This document shows positions 25,490-38,640 of a DNA stretch of 64,000 bases, piece by piece. The notes beneath the pieces are model-generated. The model did not search any database. It was not told the DNA's origin and saw nothing but the letters and a program-made list of their open reading frames with translations. Source of the DNA: Rachycentron canadum (Eukaryota; Chordata; Actinopteri; Carangiformes; Rachycentridae); the NCBI GenBank assembly GCA_038496675.1, contig CM076661.1, positions 8,531,962 through 8,595,961 on the forward strand, read 5' to 3'. Within the stretch, counting starts at the first letter, position 1. The number at the start of each line of letters is the position of its first letter. The position numbers and the translations under genes were made by a program.

Positions 25490-25740
25490 GAATCATTCTC
25501 CACAGAGCAGCCACAACAACTCACGTTTTTGACTGTGAGGCAAAAACTGCGCTCCAACCAAGTGACTCGATGGGCCTTCAGCATCTGATAAGTCCTGCAG
25601 TACAAACAAAGCGATAAGCTCCTATAGGTCATTCGTAATGCCGCTCCCCCTCAAGCACCACGCATCCTGCTCACCGCCCACCATGGCTGATAACCCACAC
25701 TGATCCTATCTGTCCCTCTGAGAACAACAAACGCTACTTC
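25490..25740. promoter_or_regulatory. Candidate conserved non-coding element
   Basis: A repeat-free block with GAATGAATCATTC, ACAAACAAAGCGATAAGC (SOX and GATA type), TCATTCGTAATGCC and GGCTGATAACCC. Confidence 0.3.
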
Positions 25741-26039
25741 TTGACACCAGCTCTTCTTAAGTCACCTTAAACATACGCACACGCATGCATGTCCACGTGC
25801 ACGTATACCCACCTGCAGTAAGTATTTAGATGCGCAAACACACATAATTAAAACCACACACCACTATAATCATAATTAAAACCAAATGTTCTTTAGTGAA
25901 ATATTTTGACAATATTTCAACTTCATTCAACAAGTAGAAAAGGAGGGAAAAAAACATAGAAGGCACTCCTCATTTACACTTTATCCAACACCATACTCAA
26001 GACCACATTGTAAAATCCCTGTCAGACTAATCATGCAAT

Positions 26040-26200
26040 ACTTATAATAATGCAATGCCCATAAATAGTGCAATAAAAGTGCTGGCAGTAGTCCTGGAAT
26101 CCTTTCACAGGGCACTTCTAATGACTGCAGATGGATTGGTCTCTCTACTTCTTCACTCGCTCGGTGGCACACTGGGTGTTATTCTCCCCCTTGAAAATAA
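26040..26200. promoter_or_regulatory. Candidate regulatory block with repeated TGCAAT words
   Basis: TAATAATGCAATGCCCATAA and TAGTGCAATAAAAGTGC give paired TGCAAT/ATAAA cores, followed by CTAATGACTGC. Confidence 0.35.
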
Positions 26201-26814
26201 AGAGGCGTTTTGTTCTGTCAGAGAAGGGCTTTGGGGTGGTATCAGTGCGCCACTTTGTGCCAAGGGGGAGAAAAAGAAAGTGAGAGCAAGAGAGACATTT
26301 TGGGGAAGATGGTTGAGAAGAAGGATTTATTAATGGCAGCCTTGTAAGCAGAGGGTAGTCAGACAGGGATGAGACGCTACAGGAAAAATAGGATGATTAG
26401 AATCTTAGACTTTAAATTAGATAGTTCCCTTCCTGCAGATCTTGTTAGCATTTGAATCCAGGTCGCAGCGTAATGCTGTGACACCCCAGCGAGACAGGGA
26501 TATCATAAAGAAAAGTAGTGCCCGACAGTCAAAGAATAGCTGAACCCAAGGGAACTTTTTTTTTCCTTTCAACCAAACTGGGAAGCACCTTGGAGCATGA
26601 AATGTGGCTCCAATTGTTTCTCTGTGTGTGTATCCACCCATAGCGCTGGAGACGGGTTATTGGCAGGCAGGAGGAGGGGAGTTTTGGGAGGGGATGCTGA
26701 GCTGAGAATGCCAGGAATGTCCAGCCCTGTTTACAGCCCGGGCCGGTTCACACCTGCAGGTCAGGGTGCTATCACCAGCCCCGGCCCCTCCTCTCCCTTC
26801 TGCCCCCCTCATTA

Positions 26815-26910
26815 CAAGAGGGTCAAGCTCAGAGGTGACCTAATTAGAAGCTCATTACATCACAGACAATCTCCATTAGCATGCCAAGCTGGCCTGTTAA
26901 TCCATTAGCA
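26815..26910. promoter_or_regulatory. Candidate conserved non-coding element
   Basis: GACCTAATTAGAAGCTCATT, CTCCATTAGCATGCC and GTTAATCCATTAGC put about five ATTA-type cores in under 100 bp. Confidence 0.4.
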
Positions 26911-28967
26911 CCACAGAGGCCCCCACTGCAGCCTTTACATTCCTGCCCCTGTGGCCCTCACCCAGGGCCCCGCCACACACAAACATACCTTCATACACAT
27001 GTATACCTATTTTGATGGAAGACACTACATTAATTCTAATATTCTATCACCATTACCAGCAGTAATACTTATATACAGCAATACAATGACAACGAACATT
27101 AAAGCTAGGATGTTACAGAGAAATGATCCTAATGTATAGTTTGCTTCAAGTTGAATTACTGCATCAAGTATGAGTCATAAATTTAAATAAATGGTGAATG
27201 GGCCTTTTAAAGTCGAGCCATTCAGTTAAAATAGTTTTGATTCCAAGTTTCATTTTAGTATAAGCTGATGTCAGGTATCCGTTAGCTCTCTCAAACCAGT
27301 ACATCATTAGCTGACATATATCCACCGGGATATAGCAAAATACAGCTGAGAAAATCAAAAAATTCTATGAAAGCTACCATTCAGAGAGAAATCCCTTTTG
27401 ACTTTTGGTGGGCCCCTGCCAACATGAAAGTTAGCCATTTTGATGAGGCAGTGATGTCCTGATACTTTAAGGTCTTTAGGTACAGTGTGACAGGCAGGGG
27501 AGGGGGAAAGCATCAGCTACTTCTGGGCTTTTATACGACTGTGGCGGCTCTGAGCAGGACTCCACCTGAGTGTTTTGGCTTAAGAACAGGCTGGAGACAA
27601 ACTCAAAACATTTTAGCCATACTCTGTCTTTCTACATCTGCATGAGCATGTGCAGCTCCAAGATAAATCCTTCCCTCCCCCCTTTTGACCATTAGAGAGA
27701 AATAAAAAAAAAAAAAAAACACAAAACTCAAAGTCATATTTCAGCAAGCTGTGTTTTTGAAACTGGAATTGCACAGTTACAACCCTCTAAATAGTTTTGT
27801 GTATTTGTTCCAGGTCTGCTTGTCATTATTGTACACTTCCAACTGAAGTTTTAAAAAGAATTACAGATCCTCTCACAGTAAGGTGCTGAGGTGGAGTCAA
27901 GCATGTGTCAACAAATTTCCCTGTTCTCTTTTCCACTGTTTACCCCCATAAATGAGCTTCCCTCACTGTGTCTTTGTTGGATGAGGCCTCCAAAGTGCTG
28001 GATGCAGCTGTGGGGTTGTGGCCCGATGCTGGGGACTGAAAGAGTCCATATCTATCTCCTCACAGGGGACCTGGGAGACACTGAGACCCACTACCTTCCC
28101 TTTGAAACCTTTCCCCTCTGGTGACTGGCAGACCATACAACGCTCAGAGCTTTGTAAGTGACTCCATTGTCGGGGGCAGATTGAGAGGAAAAAAGGGGGC
28201 TAGCCCTGGGGATAGAAAAGCAAGGTGAAACAAAAAGGTCTGGCTCTGTGGTCTGAAGAGGGCAGGAATGGATCAAAGGGCTGGGTGCTGACCTGCGGCC
28301 TTTGTCCGTCAGACAGCCCTGGCTTCATTTAACCTTTCTCTGGAGGCCGGCAAAGCCCGCTGGGATATCGAGCTACACAGAAGCCATGCCCTATGGGGAC
28401 ATCTCAGTGCTTCCTCTCAACCCCTCCACCTTTCCTTCTGTCTCCTCCTCCACCCCTCCACCTGGGACAATATCACAGGTGAAAGTGGATGGGAGGGGTT
28501 GGCCTGTGCATCGCCCCGACCTGTCAGGGATCCACCACAAAGAGAGCTGAGCCCTCTCTCCGGATGCCTGGCGGCCAAGTCTTACCTTACTATACAGCAT
28601 TCACATGGCCTTGCTGCCTCCCTGGCCTTTCTCCACTGGGAGAGCCACAGCACGGAGGGAATCAGAACAGAGAGGAGCTCTCAGTCACTCACCTGGGGAT
28701 GGTAAACCTCAGCTATGTGGCAAACAAAGGTGAACTTAGTGGATCTCTGCTGCATTGTTTAGTCGTGGAAACTTAAATCTTCTAGCCTTAATAAACTGTT
28801 GAATAGGGAGGATTTTCCATGGTTGAAGGGGCCATGTGTGACTTTTAAAAACCTGTCCATCATGCTTTCTATAGGGACAGGCAGTGCACAATACATCCGG
28901 GATCTGTTCTGAGACAGTTAAAATTAAATTTTCAGCAAGTACCCTGTGACTACACTTTTAGGCCTGT

Positions 28968-28989
28968 TATCACATGATTACATGTGATA
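28968..28989. repeat. Perfect 9-bp hairpin
   Basis: TATCACATG and CATGTGATA flank the loop ATTA. Confidence 0.85.
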
Positions 28990-29599
28990 TGATTCTGTGT
29001 GAATGGCTTGTCATTCATAATAAAAATAATGAACTTGTAAACAGCTGGTTTTAAGTGAATGCTCATCATGCTCATCCATCTTTTATGAAATTCAGATTAT
29101 TAAAGGTTACACGTATGTGCCTTTATAACAACAGGTTGTAGTGGCATTAGACCAACAGGTGAGCATTTCCAAAGGATTTGCCAAACAAAAGCTATTTGCA
29201 GTATTTCTGTGTTGCTCTGCCCCAAAGGGGAGGCAGAGGTCGTGGTTTGGAGTTAAAGAGGAAGAAGGAAGCTGAGGATGGGAGGCAAATGGATGGAGAA
29301 AGAGTACCTGCGCTGAGATGGGGGTCTGACTGTGTTGGGAACGAAAGCGGCCAAATTGTCCTGCTTTCATTAGTGCGCTGAGTGAAGCCTCTGCCGAGGC
29401 CTCGATTCCCAAGACTCTCAGATAACAAGTGGCTTCCCACACTGAGGCTTTCTGTTTTCTGTTTCCTCTCCAATAAAACCAGCCAGAGAGCGGGAGAGGG
29501 AGAGAGACGGGGGAGCAAGAGTGATAGACGGGTGGGGATAGGGGACCCCCGTGGTCTGCTGTTATCTGTCTAATTCAGTCATTTGGGCGGTGGTGGTGG

Positions 29600-29730
29600 G
29601 GGAGTGCAGTTTGGTTTATTTTCCCCAAGCCCGATGAATGGCTGCCGACAAGGCATTTCTGATGGCCATGATAAGATATCCCGCCCCCGGCTTCCAAGCC
29701 TTCTGGCCCTGACCAGACCTCAAGCTCCAG
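29600..29730. promoter_or_regulatory. Candidate conserved non-coding element
   Basis: Repeat-free sequence with TTTGGTTTATTTTCC, CCGATGAATGGC and GCCATGATAAGATATCC (GATA type). A similar block lies at 29310-29450 with CTTTCATTAGTGCG and CAGATAACAAG. Confidence 0.3.
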
Positions 29731-31639
29731 CCTTTCAAGTAACCAGGTTAACCGTCTCAAGAGCTCGTACTGAAAGACAAAGTAAGGTGGTCCCGTGCTG
29801 AAATGCATAAATGTAGCAGACTGAGTGAAAGCGGAAGGCAACGAGTAGAGGTCACTTATATGACCTCCTGCACATGGTAACACACAAACCAACACAAAAG
29901 CATTCCATAGGCAAAACCAGTCATCCTGTTAGTGATAGGCTCTAGACAGGGTCTATGTAGGTCTCTGCTCTTTGCAGCTGGCTGGTGTATGCAGAGAATG
30001 TTGTGTTTGTCTGAGGCCCAGCCATAGTTGTATGGATGCATACGTTTTGAATGTACAGAGGTCAGCGCTGTTGACTGTTTAACCAGCTGCCAGCTGCTAT
30101 CACACTGTACAATCAATGTGTATTTTGGATATACAAAAGAAACAGTAACAAATCCTTATGATGCAAGTCCAGGAGAAGTGGTAAGACACACTCATCTGAG
30201 ACTCATCTAAGCTTTTGAAAAATCGACATATATTGTACAGGTGCTGTCATATAAACACAGTGTGTGATGGCATGGATGGGCCATTTCCTCCGCTCTGTAG
30301 AGAGGGCCTGTTTAATGCCACATAAAAAAGTTAGGAGGAGGCCAAGTAGGGAAGGTAGCCTTACTACTTCCTGCCATATACCCTATTCAAACTTCTTCCA
30401 ATATATACTCAAATGTGCATTAATGTGAATTTAAGTGCACATAAACCACATTTAAACAGCCAATATAACAGGCTGCAGGCAAGAACCTATAATGCTTTCT
30501 TGTCAACACTGAGAAACAATCAAACTAAGACACAGTGAGATTACAGACAGCATGGGCACAGAAGCTAAACACATGTACACTAATATACACAAACACACAA
30601 CCACAGCATACTGAGTCAAGCTGCTTCTCATTTCAAGGTTCCATTACAGAGCGCTCAAACACGCACACCACCAAATGGTCCCAATCGAACCTCCCCGCTC
30701 TGCCCTGTCCGCTCACCTCTACTGATAGCAACTGGAGGACGCTCAGCCAGTGGGCTTTACCGGGGGCGAGAGGTTGAGGGAGGGATGGAGAGGAGAGCAG
30801 AGCAAGCGGGTGTTTGTGTTGGAGAGGTAGGGTGGCAGGGGTGATAAACTGTGACCTTCTCCTCATACTGCAGCATGCCTAATGGCTGCTCTGAGTGGTC
30901 CAGCTCAAGGTGTCTGAGCCTCTAAATGGAGGGGTATTTTTATCCTCCTCACCAACACATACACTCACATATTAACAAACACTGTGAACGGTGTGTATAG
31001 CCATAGTTGACGTCCGGGTGCACCACAGGGTGAGCAAGGGCTGGCGAGTTGGCACGCAGCGCTGGCTGTACTCAAGTTCCTGATAGCTTTCAGGGGCCTT
31101 TGATGTTCTTTGCATCCCCCAGCCCCCTCGCCGCTCCATCCCCTGGTCTCCCCCTCGCAGGAAATTGCATTCTGTCCGCTGCCATAGCAGATAAATGAGG
31201 CAGGAGAGGGGCTGCACACTGTCACCAGCCGACCTGGCCTGTCTCATACTGCAACCTGCAGTGTGTTAGCCGCGTGTGCTCCTATCCGGCACCCACCGCT
31301 GGCCTCGGGGAGAGAGAATGCATGTGCATGCACATATGCACACACACACAAATGTGGACAGACACATACACAGAGCTGTAGACAGGCTTGCTGTTGTCTA
31401 ATCTCACACACACATACTCCTGGGAGCTTAGACATGTAGATGTTACTAAGTGATACTCTTCAAGTTAAATACATGAATTAAATATTGAAATACATACGAA
31501 CAGTTATGCAGGTATACAGAGAAAGGAGGTAGGTGTCCTTCAAACTCCCAATAGCACTTCAAACATAGTACATATGTATTTTCACTTTATCTCTCTGATA
31601 CTGCATGTAGCTTTAGCATCAGACAAGGATAACAAAACT

Positions 31640-31820
31640 CTTCACGCTCGCAGCTAGCGTGTCGCATCTAATTACATCATGGTGAGATTCCTGCAATCTC
31701 TCCGTAGACATTGTCTGGGAATGTTGAGAAATAATACAGCTAAAAAGGACTGCTCACGCTATGGGGACCCCAGTGGTACTTATGGGCATGAAGGCGACTA
31801 GAAATTTACGGGAAGTAGCC
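31640..31820. promoter_or_regulatory. Candidate conserved non-coding element
   Basis: It contains GCATCTAATTACATCATGG, GAAATAATACAGC and a repeat-free flank. A related-looking GC-richer block lies at 31040-31210 with TTTGATGTTCTTTGCAT and GCAGATAAATGAGG. Confidence 0.35.
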
Positions 31821-33410
31821 TATGAGCATGTGTGTATATGCGTGTGTGAGATCATTCTTTGTGATTTTTGAGATTGTGTGTAAGTGTGCACATGTGTGAC
31901 TATAGGTACATGTCTGAGATCATTGGCGTATGTGCAAGCGACTAATCTCAGCCAACAAGTATGTTTGATTAGTGTTGTACTACATGCAACAGGGTCTGCT
32001 TAAGCAAAATGAGTTACAGCTACAAGGTGATGTCATATGACCCCACCCATTATGCTAAAGTCTTGGAGCCCCTACACTTGGGGGCCACTATGTCACATGT
32101 TAAAATCTAAACTGGTGCTCTCCAAGAAGACATGGATATACATCCTGCTGACCTTGACTCTTTATTTGACTCTTCTTTCAAAGATATTTTGGAAACTTTC
32201 AGGTTTTCATGTTGTGTTATGACTTGTAGAGACCATGAGCACATTTATTACATGGAACATTTATAACTTTAATGTATTTTTGCTTATTTTTTCTCAGTCT
32301 AATGATGGAAGATGTTTGGCTTAGACTGAGGGTAATCTGCTCCATCCTCTGAGCTGTGTGTGGTGTATCACTTTGTTTAGGACTGTCTCCTTGTTACCTT
32401 TCACTTGATGTTCCGCAATAAGACAAATTAATTTGAAGAAATTTACATTTACAAGAGCCCAACGAGGTACTCTTGCCCTCTCACCCCTTTCATCACCTGT
32501 AAATGTTTTCACTGACTGATCTTTCTCTTTCTGATCACAGGCCATAAATGCTACCTACTACAGTAACCAAGGTTAAGAATCAGTCTTGGTCTGGTGTATC
32601 AAAACCATAGAAGGTTTAAGGCAGACCTCAAGCATTTCTGCAAAATAATATCTGAATTCATTAAATTTTTCAATTAACAATCTCTGCACATATATTAAAG
32701 ACAAAATTACATAAATATTAAAGGCTCATTAATAAGTCATTAGTAAATCACAGGTACATTCTGGCATTGTGTTGCTGGCATCTTTTATTTGTCTTTTGTA
32801 TTTCATGTGTTTGATAAATCACTATAACAGCAGCGAGAGGATGCAGGTATGAAGCAGGAAAATTAGAGTTTCATACACACACATCACCCTGCTCTTCATC
32901 TGAATGTTTTTTCTACAGTTAAATTCCATGTGTCTGTATCTTCTCACCAACTTTTCAACTGAACATTTTCCAGTTTCTGGCATTTCCATTCAGATTTTTT
33001 GTGCACAAGGAGGGCATCTGCACATAAATGGTTGTGTTAAAGTGTTAATCATATTGAAATAACCTACAGTACAACTACGGAGGGAGTTGGTGGTGACAGA
33101 ATGTGGGTTTCACAACATTTCTGACTTAGGAATTTAACAATGTCTGTGAAGATTAACCTCCAAAAGATGAGTCTCCAAACATATCCACTTTGTGTTTATG
33201 AAAAGGCCTTGCTTTTAAACTCAAAGTTTGCACACAAAGAAGCATTTTCAATAGGAAGCCAGTCCTAACTCCGTCACCCCCTGCCCCCTTCACCCTCTCC
33301 TCTGTGTAACCAGCCACACTCCCCTCCCAGCAACACTCTTCTGTTGATGGGAGTGATCCTGCATGTGGTGAGTGAGGAGAGCAAGGACACCATGTGGTTC
33401 TCCCCTTTGC

Positions 33411-33442
33411 AACACACACACCACATGCACACACACACACAC
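33411..33442. repeat. Interrupted (CA)n repeat
   Basis: Two CA blocks separated by CCACATG. Confidence 0.93.
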
Positions 33443-33900
33443 ATTTGTGTACACACCGACCCGATTACCCACCACAACCACCATCTTCGCAACTGCCCTA
33501 CATGACCCTTCATCCTCTCCAGAGCCCCCCTGCACATCAGCGGGCTTCTGATTGACAGGCCGTGAAGATACACCAACATGGTCTCCATTTAACTCAAGTA
33601 CCACACCACCATCACCTCAGACACCCCCACCCGCCCTCCTCTCCATATCCCAGGAGAAAACACACTTGAGCCAAAGTGTTTCAGAGCAGGATGTTTCCTG
33701 GGGAGAAAAGGTTTCGTCTCGGGTCAGCGTGCACTGCTGTGATAGAGGGTGCTTTTTCACGAGGGTGTGGGAGGGGGCGGACAGCTTATGGTGAGAGGAT
33801 AAGAGGGAAAACGAAGAAGAGGAGGGGTAGTGAGAAATGGAAACAAGGCGTGTGCATGTTTGAAGAAGCAAACCATGGCATAGCTATGGTATGGACCCTG

Positions 33901-33962
33901 TGTATGTGTGTGTGTGTGTGTGTGTGTGTATGAATGTGCATGTGCATGTGTGTGTGTTTGTT
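33901..33962. repeat. GT microsatellite with a GT-rich tail
   Basis: About 12 clean GT units, then ATGTGC words and GTTT units. Confidence 0.93.
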
Positions 33963-33963
33963 T

Positions 33964-34072
33964 GTGGGGGCCTTGAAAGTGGAAGTTGGGTGAGTGGGTG
34001 GTGGGGTAGTGGGTGTCTGGGGGTTAGAGAGTTTGGAGAGGTGATGTGGTGGCGGGGGTGTTGAGGGTGTTC
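33964..34072 (+). repeat. Long G-rich strand
   Basis: Many GGG or longer runs (GGGGG, GGGTG, GGTGGGG, GGCGGGGGTG) over about 110 bp with almost no C, giving strong strand asymmetry. Confidence 0.7.
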
Positions 34073-34959
34073 AGTCCTGAGAGGAAACATTAGCAAAGCG
34101 AGGAGGAAAAGCTGCCAAATTAACTTCTCACCCTTTCAATCACACCCCTGAGAGTTCCTGCCCCACTTTACTTCTGCCGATCTGGCTCCAGTTTTTGGAT
34201 GAAGTGGTTGTTTCTTTTTTTATCCATTTTTTTTTTTTGGCCCCACACTGTAGAGAAACATCGCACCCTCACACCAACCCAAGCACAACCTTATGACCCT
34301 CTACACCCCTTCCCATGCATCTTGCCCCTCAAATCCCCCTCCTCCGTTGCACCCACCATCCAGAACCGACTACAAAAAAGAGTTCCACAGCCAATCAGCT
34401 TGCGGGACCTCCCTCTATCTCCGCTCCTGATTCTGTCACAATGGAAGGGCTTCAAACATGCCTATCCAAAATACTAGTTGTATATCAGAAATCAACTTCA
34501 TACCTTGTTAAATACATCCTCTCTCAAACACTGGCCAACAGAAAGAATCAATCCCCAGAGAAAGGAGAAAATCACTCAATGTATCACATCATCCCAGGAA
34601 GAGAAGAAACTGCATTAATGTGGGTTTAAAAGATCACCAGAGGAGTGGAGCAGATGGTCTTTCATGACTGGTGCTTTTGTAAAGCCCTCCATGTGCATTC
34701 AGCTCAACCCGCTCCAGCCTGAGCAGCATGATCTGGAGTGTGGTAATACAGCTTCGACCTCTCTCCTCCTCTCTGTCGTTCCCTCCCGCCCTCCCTGACA
34801 TTCCTACACAGAGCCATTCTGGCCTAATTTGTTTGTACTTGTGCATTTTTTCAGCTTTCCCTGCTTTCTGCTTTGGTTCTTTTCTTTTCTCGCTCCCTCT
34901 CTATCATGCACCAGATTAGGTGGTTGGTTCCTCCTCTTTCGGTCCCTACAATCTAAAAT

Positions 34960-35190
34960 AGATGATTAGAGTCATTCTGCAAGACAAATGTAACTTTTCT
35001 GGACGCTCTAAATCTGTTTAGGCACATTTAATAGTGTCAATTATTGTGGGGCCAGACGGGGGACTTGGGCCTTTCTGTAGTCAGGGCCCTTAATAACATT
35101 GGCTACAATGAGAAGCAGATGCTGACCCGCATGGTCCCTTTGAAAAAAGACATTTGAGTAGCTCTGCTTCTAATTTATGAGCCCCCCTCC
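34960..35190. promoter_or_regulatory. Candidate conserved non-coding element
   Basis: GATGATTAGAGTC, GTCAATTATTGTGGGG, CCTTAATAACATTGGC and TTCTAATTTATGAGC lie in a repeat-free block. Confidence 0.35.
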
Positions 35191-35834
35191 ACATCTGGAA
35201 TTCTTTATAATTAAAACATAAACCCCAAAGTTCTACTTCCACCTGTCAAATGTTGAGAAGATGAACATAGTAATGGGCTTCTCCTGCATTGGTGGAGAGA
35301 TGGAGAGACTGGTTTTGCTTGTTCTTTTTTTTTTAAAGAAGGGGAAAAGGGGGCAATAAGTGGGCACAAAGAGAGGCCTTCTTTTGTGATTGTTTTGCTT
35401 TACCGGTGCACCGCTCAGTCCTCTGCTCTGCAAGTTCAACCCAAGCAACTACAAAATCCACAAAAGTAAGATAGAAGCTAAAAATCACAGTGTGGTTTTG
35501 GAAGTGTTGAGTTCTTATCAAGTCAAATCCTCTTTGGGTCAATTAAAGGTAATAAAAAACAAGTCCAAATTTTCTTTTGAAGTTTTTTTTCTCTCTTTAG
35601 AATCAGATTCAAAGTGATGTGAGACAAAAGCATTACAGAGACGGAAACAAAGATTTCCGATCTCACACTCAGTGCTAACAGGAAGCATCACGCTCAAGCT
35701 TAATAGATTTCCTTTCCTTGTATTAGCAAGTAATGAAAGCAAAGAAATGGATTTGCCATGGCTGGTGAATAACATAATTGCCCATAATAGGGTTTGTTCC
35801 AACAGATCAATAGGACCTACATGAGTGAGTGCTG

Positions 35835-35835
35835 A

Positions 35836-35903
<68 letters not shown>

Positions 35904-35904
35904 C
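35835..35904. repeat. (GT)n microsatellite
   Basis: About 33 GT units with two AT interruptions; the longest clean dinucleotide run in the window. Confidence 0.98.
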
Positions 35905-36283
35905 TGCGGAGGTGTGCAACTGCAAAGCCTCTCAGACTTCAAACTCCCTTCATTAAATCGAATTAAGATCCTGCACCCTGCAGATTCATTTTCTTTGTCT
36001 TTTTCTTCCCTTTTCTTCCTCTCCTACCTCCTCCTCCTCACACCCTCCTTCTCTGGAGCGCAAGACAAAAGCAGCTGTGAGTGGGGTCGTCAAGCTTGTG
36101 GAGGTTGGAGAGTGCAGCTCGTGCAGTTAATCCTGCTGTGAGCATGGCCATGAGGACAGCATTCCTTCCATCCTTCCATTCTCTCCGCTATTACCAGATC
36201 AACATAATTAAGCCCTCACTGTTTACCAGGCACGAACACAGAGCTGATCCACACCAGCTTCCTGTGGCTACTGGTAGAAATTG

Positions 36284-36307
36284 AGGGGGGTGGGGGGTGG
36301 GGGCGGT
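36284..36307 (+). repeat. G-rich tract with G-quadruplex potential
   Basis: Runs of 6, 6 and 5 G separated by T, then CGG. A separate 13-G homopolymer lies at 36741-36753. Confidence 0.7.
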
Positions 36308-36929
36308 ACAGGAGGTGTCTGAGAATGTACTCCCAAATGCTCATCTGCAACACCTGCATAAAGACTCATGAACATGTGAGCCTACACAGATGAACACATG
36401 CTGCACCACATGAAAAGGCATCCAGACGCATAGTTTTTATTCCCAAAGTGAAGGTCAGCATCCTGTAGGTATCATGCTCCTGATGGGGTCCTCACAAATC
36501 TTCCTCAGCACTCCCCTGAAGACTGCCCTCTGTTGGTAATGTTAACTCATACTGTCAGCTGTGATGAAGAGAGGCAACAATGTCTGCAGGTGTGAGGCAG
36601 TTAAAACCAGACCAAAGTGGTTCCCAACAACGACATAAAACGCACCGCCTCAAAGGAGATGGAGGCGGGTGTTTTTAAAAGGAAGGAGGTTACACTGTTG
36701 TCCTGAGGGAAAGAAATGAGCACAGTGTGTGACAGGTTTTGGGGGGGGGGGGGCAGAGCAGCAGGGAGGAGAAAATGAGCTAAACAAGGTGGATGGAGAA
36801 TGAGGGAGCTGTGCACAGGAAAAAAGGGGGAAGTGACAGAAAAATAGGGTGAGAGGTGGGGAAGGGGAGAGCAAGAGGGGTGAGGGCGTGCTACTACACA
36901 GGGAGGTAGAGGGAGAGGGAGCGAGAGCG

Positions 36930-37080
36930 AGGAGGGCCTCTTTGTGGATCATTGGCAGATAATGGGCTCATTAGGCCAAACGTAGCTTTAAAAGGCTCTG
37001 GCTCTCTAAACAAACAGAAAGGGCACTGAGGAGACGGACTTAAGGGCCCGACATGGAAAGAGATATAATGAGGCCCTCCA
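36930..37080. promoter_or_regulatory. Candidate conserved non-coding element
   Basis: GGATCATTGGCAGATAATGG, GCTCATTAGGCC, CTAAACAAACAG (forkhead type) and GATATAATGAGGCC occur in order without repeats. Confidence 0.3.
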
Positions 37081-38224
37081 CCCCCGTCCTGCAGAGCAAA
37101 GGGAAGCCAACCAACTGGCTGCCCGCTCAAATTCCCCAACGATCACCCAACCTGTTTCAACCCCAGTTGCCCTCAGTTCCCTCACAAACAAACGTCCTCT
37201 GGTTCTTTGTTACATTTTATCTCTATTGTTTTTTTTTCTATTTTCTTACTCCTGTTTTGTTTTTGTGAGACTTTTTCAGAGAATGGGCAAATTTGAAAAT
37301 GCCCATTATCTCCGTTATGACCCTCCCTCCATATTAAGCCTTTCAAACATTGTCTCTAGAATAAATTAGGTTGAAGTTATGCATAAAAGAAAAAGAGTGG
37401 TTGGGGTTAGGGATAAATCTGAGATCTGGCTCAGGTAGGGGGAAACACAAATCAACGGGGAAACAGATTCAAAAGTCTTGTGTTTCATTGTGCATAAGGG
37501 ACCTTTTTGGAAACGTGAGTGCACAACAAACACTATTCACCTGGTTAACAGATTCTGAGCCACAAGTGAATCTCTTTTATATACTGAGAACAACTGAATT
37601 CACACTTTGTTGTAATTAAAACACAGGTTACCACCTGTAGGCTACAGTGGGATACACAGAAGACCTTGAAACTGAGAAAAATAAACGCTGTCTTTCTCAT
37701 TCCAGCCAACCAAATGTCAGTTGTGATGCTCAGTTTTGTTTTCTGCCAAAATAATGAGGTCAAAGAAGAAAAGCTGAGACTGTTGCTATTGTTTTGGAAT
37801 TTTAGAAATTTCGAAATTTTTCCAAAAACCTTAAAAAAAAGAAGTGCAGATCCACATTGTTTTCACATGAAAATGCTGTTTTCAGACATAGACTAATTTG
37901 AACACTTTTCAACTCCCATTGCTCCACTTAGTGGCTTGGCCCACACACCAGCCCATTCTCATTGTAAGGCCCATATTCACTGTACTACTCACTGAAACAC
38001 TCACATTGACTCATGCACTAGATTTGTTCTTGCACAAAACACCTGGACTTATTTACTTTCCACCACCTTATAAAGTGTAGTCAACATCATCCTGAACACC
38101 ATCATGATGCATTATTCACTCATTAGGCTTCACTCCCCAGCATCGTCCTCACTCCCAGCTCTCCACAAGGAGTAATATTCCAAAGTAAAACCCCCAAGTG
38201 ATATAAATAAAATGTTATAGTGAA

Positions 38225-38640
38225 GACAGACGAAACGTGAGCTGCTGTGTTTAGTGCTTGCGATAAAAGGATGCCATTCCAACAGAGACGTTTGTGGGAA
38301 ACCTGAATTCCTATTAAGCAATTGGGATGTTGCACTGCCAGAAGGGGATAGACCTTCAGTTGTGTTCATTCAGATGCAACTTACAATAAAGAACCATCTC
38401 TATGCAGCAATTGCTGTCACAAATTCCTCCAAAGGTCTAAATTGATATTGTATGACAGAGCGTGCGATTGAAGTGTTCCACTGTACTATGCTATTAGGTG
38501 CCGTGGCTGTAAGCAATAACAGAGCAGTTTTCCTTGAACTCCTTTGTAATCAGCTCAGGGAAACGTTAACACAGTGCATGGCCATCCAACCATTGAAACT
38601 GCCATGAGATTTATAGTGAGAACAAGTAAAGAGGCTGCTT
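38225..38640. promoter_or_regulatory. Candidate conserved non-coding element
   Basis: About 400 bp of balanced, repeat-free sequence with no microsatellite or purine drift, containing AAATTGATATTG, TGCGATAAAA, AACAATAA-like words and TTTATAGTG. It looks like slow-evolving regulatory DNA, but conservation was not tested. Confidence 0.4.

Larger units (their letters stand above)
21861..33410. other. Gene-free tract rich in candidate regulatory blocks
   Basis: No coding frame is recognised. Repeat-free stretches with ATTA, TTTAT and similar words occur about every 1-2 kb. They are separated by purine-rich or CA-rich filler, a 12-C run at 25297-25308 and a poly-A at about 27703-27719. Confidence 0.55.

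Noticed and set aside
35539..35925. A 128-codon antisense open frame
   Set aside because: Its His-Thr run comes from the GT array at 35835-35904.
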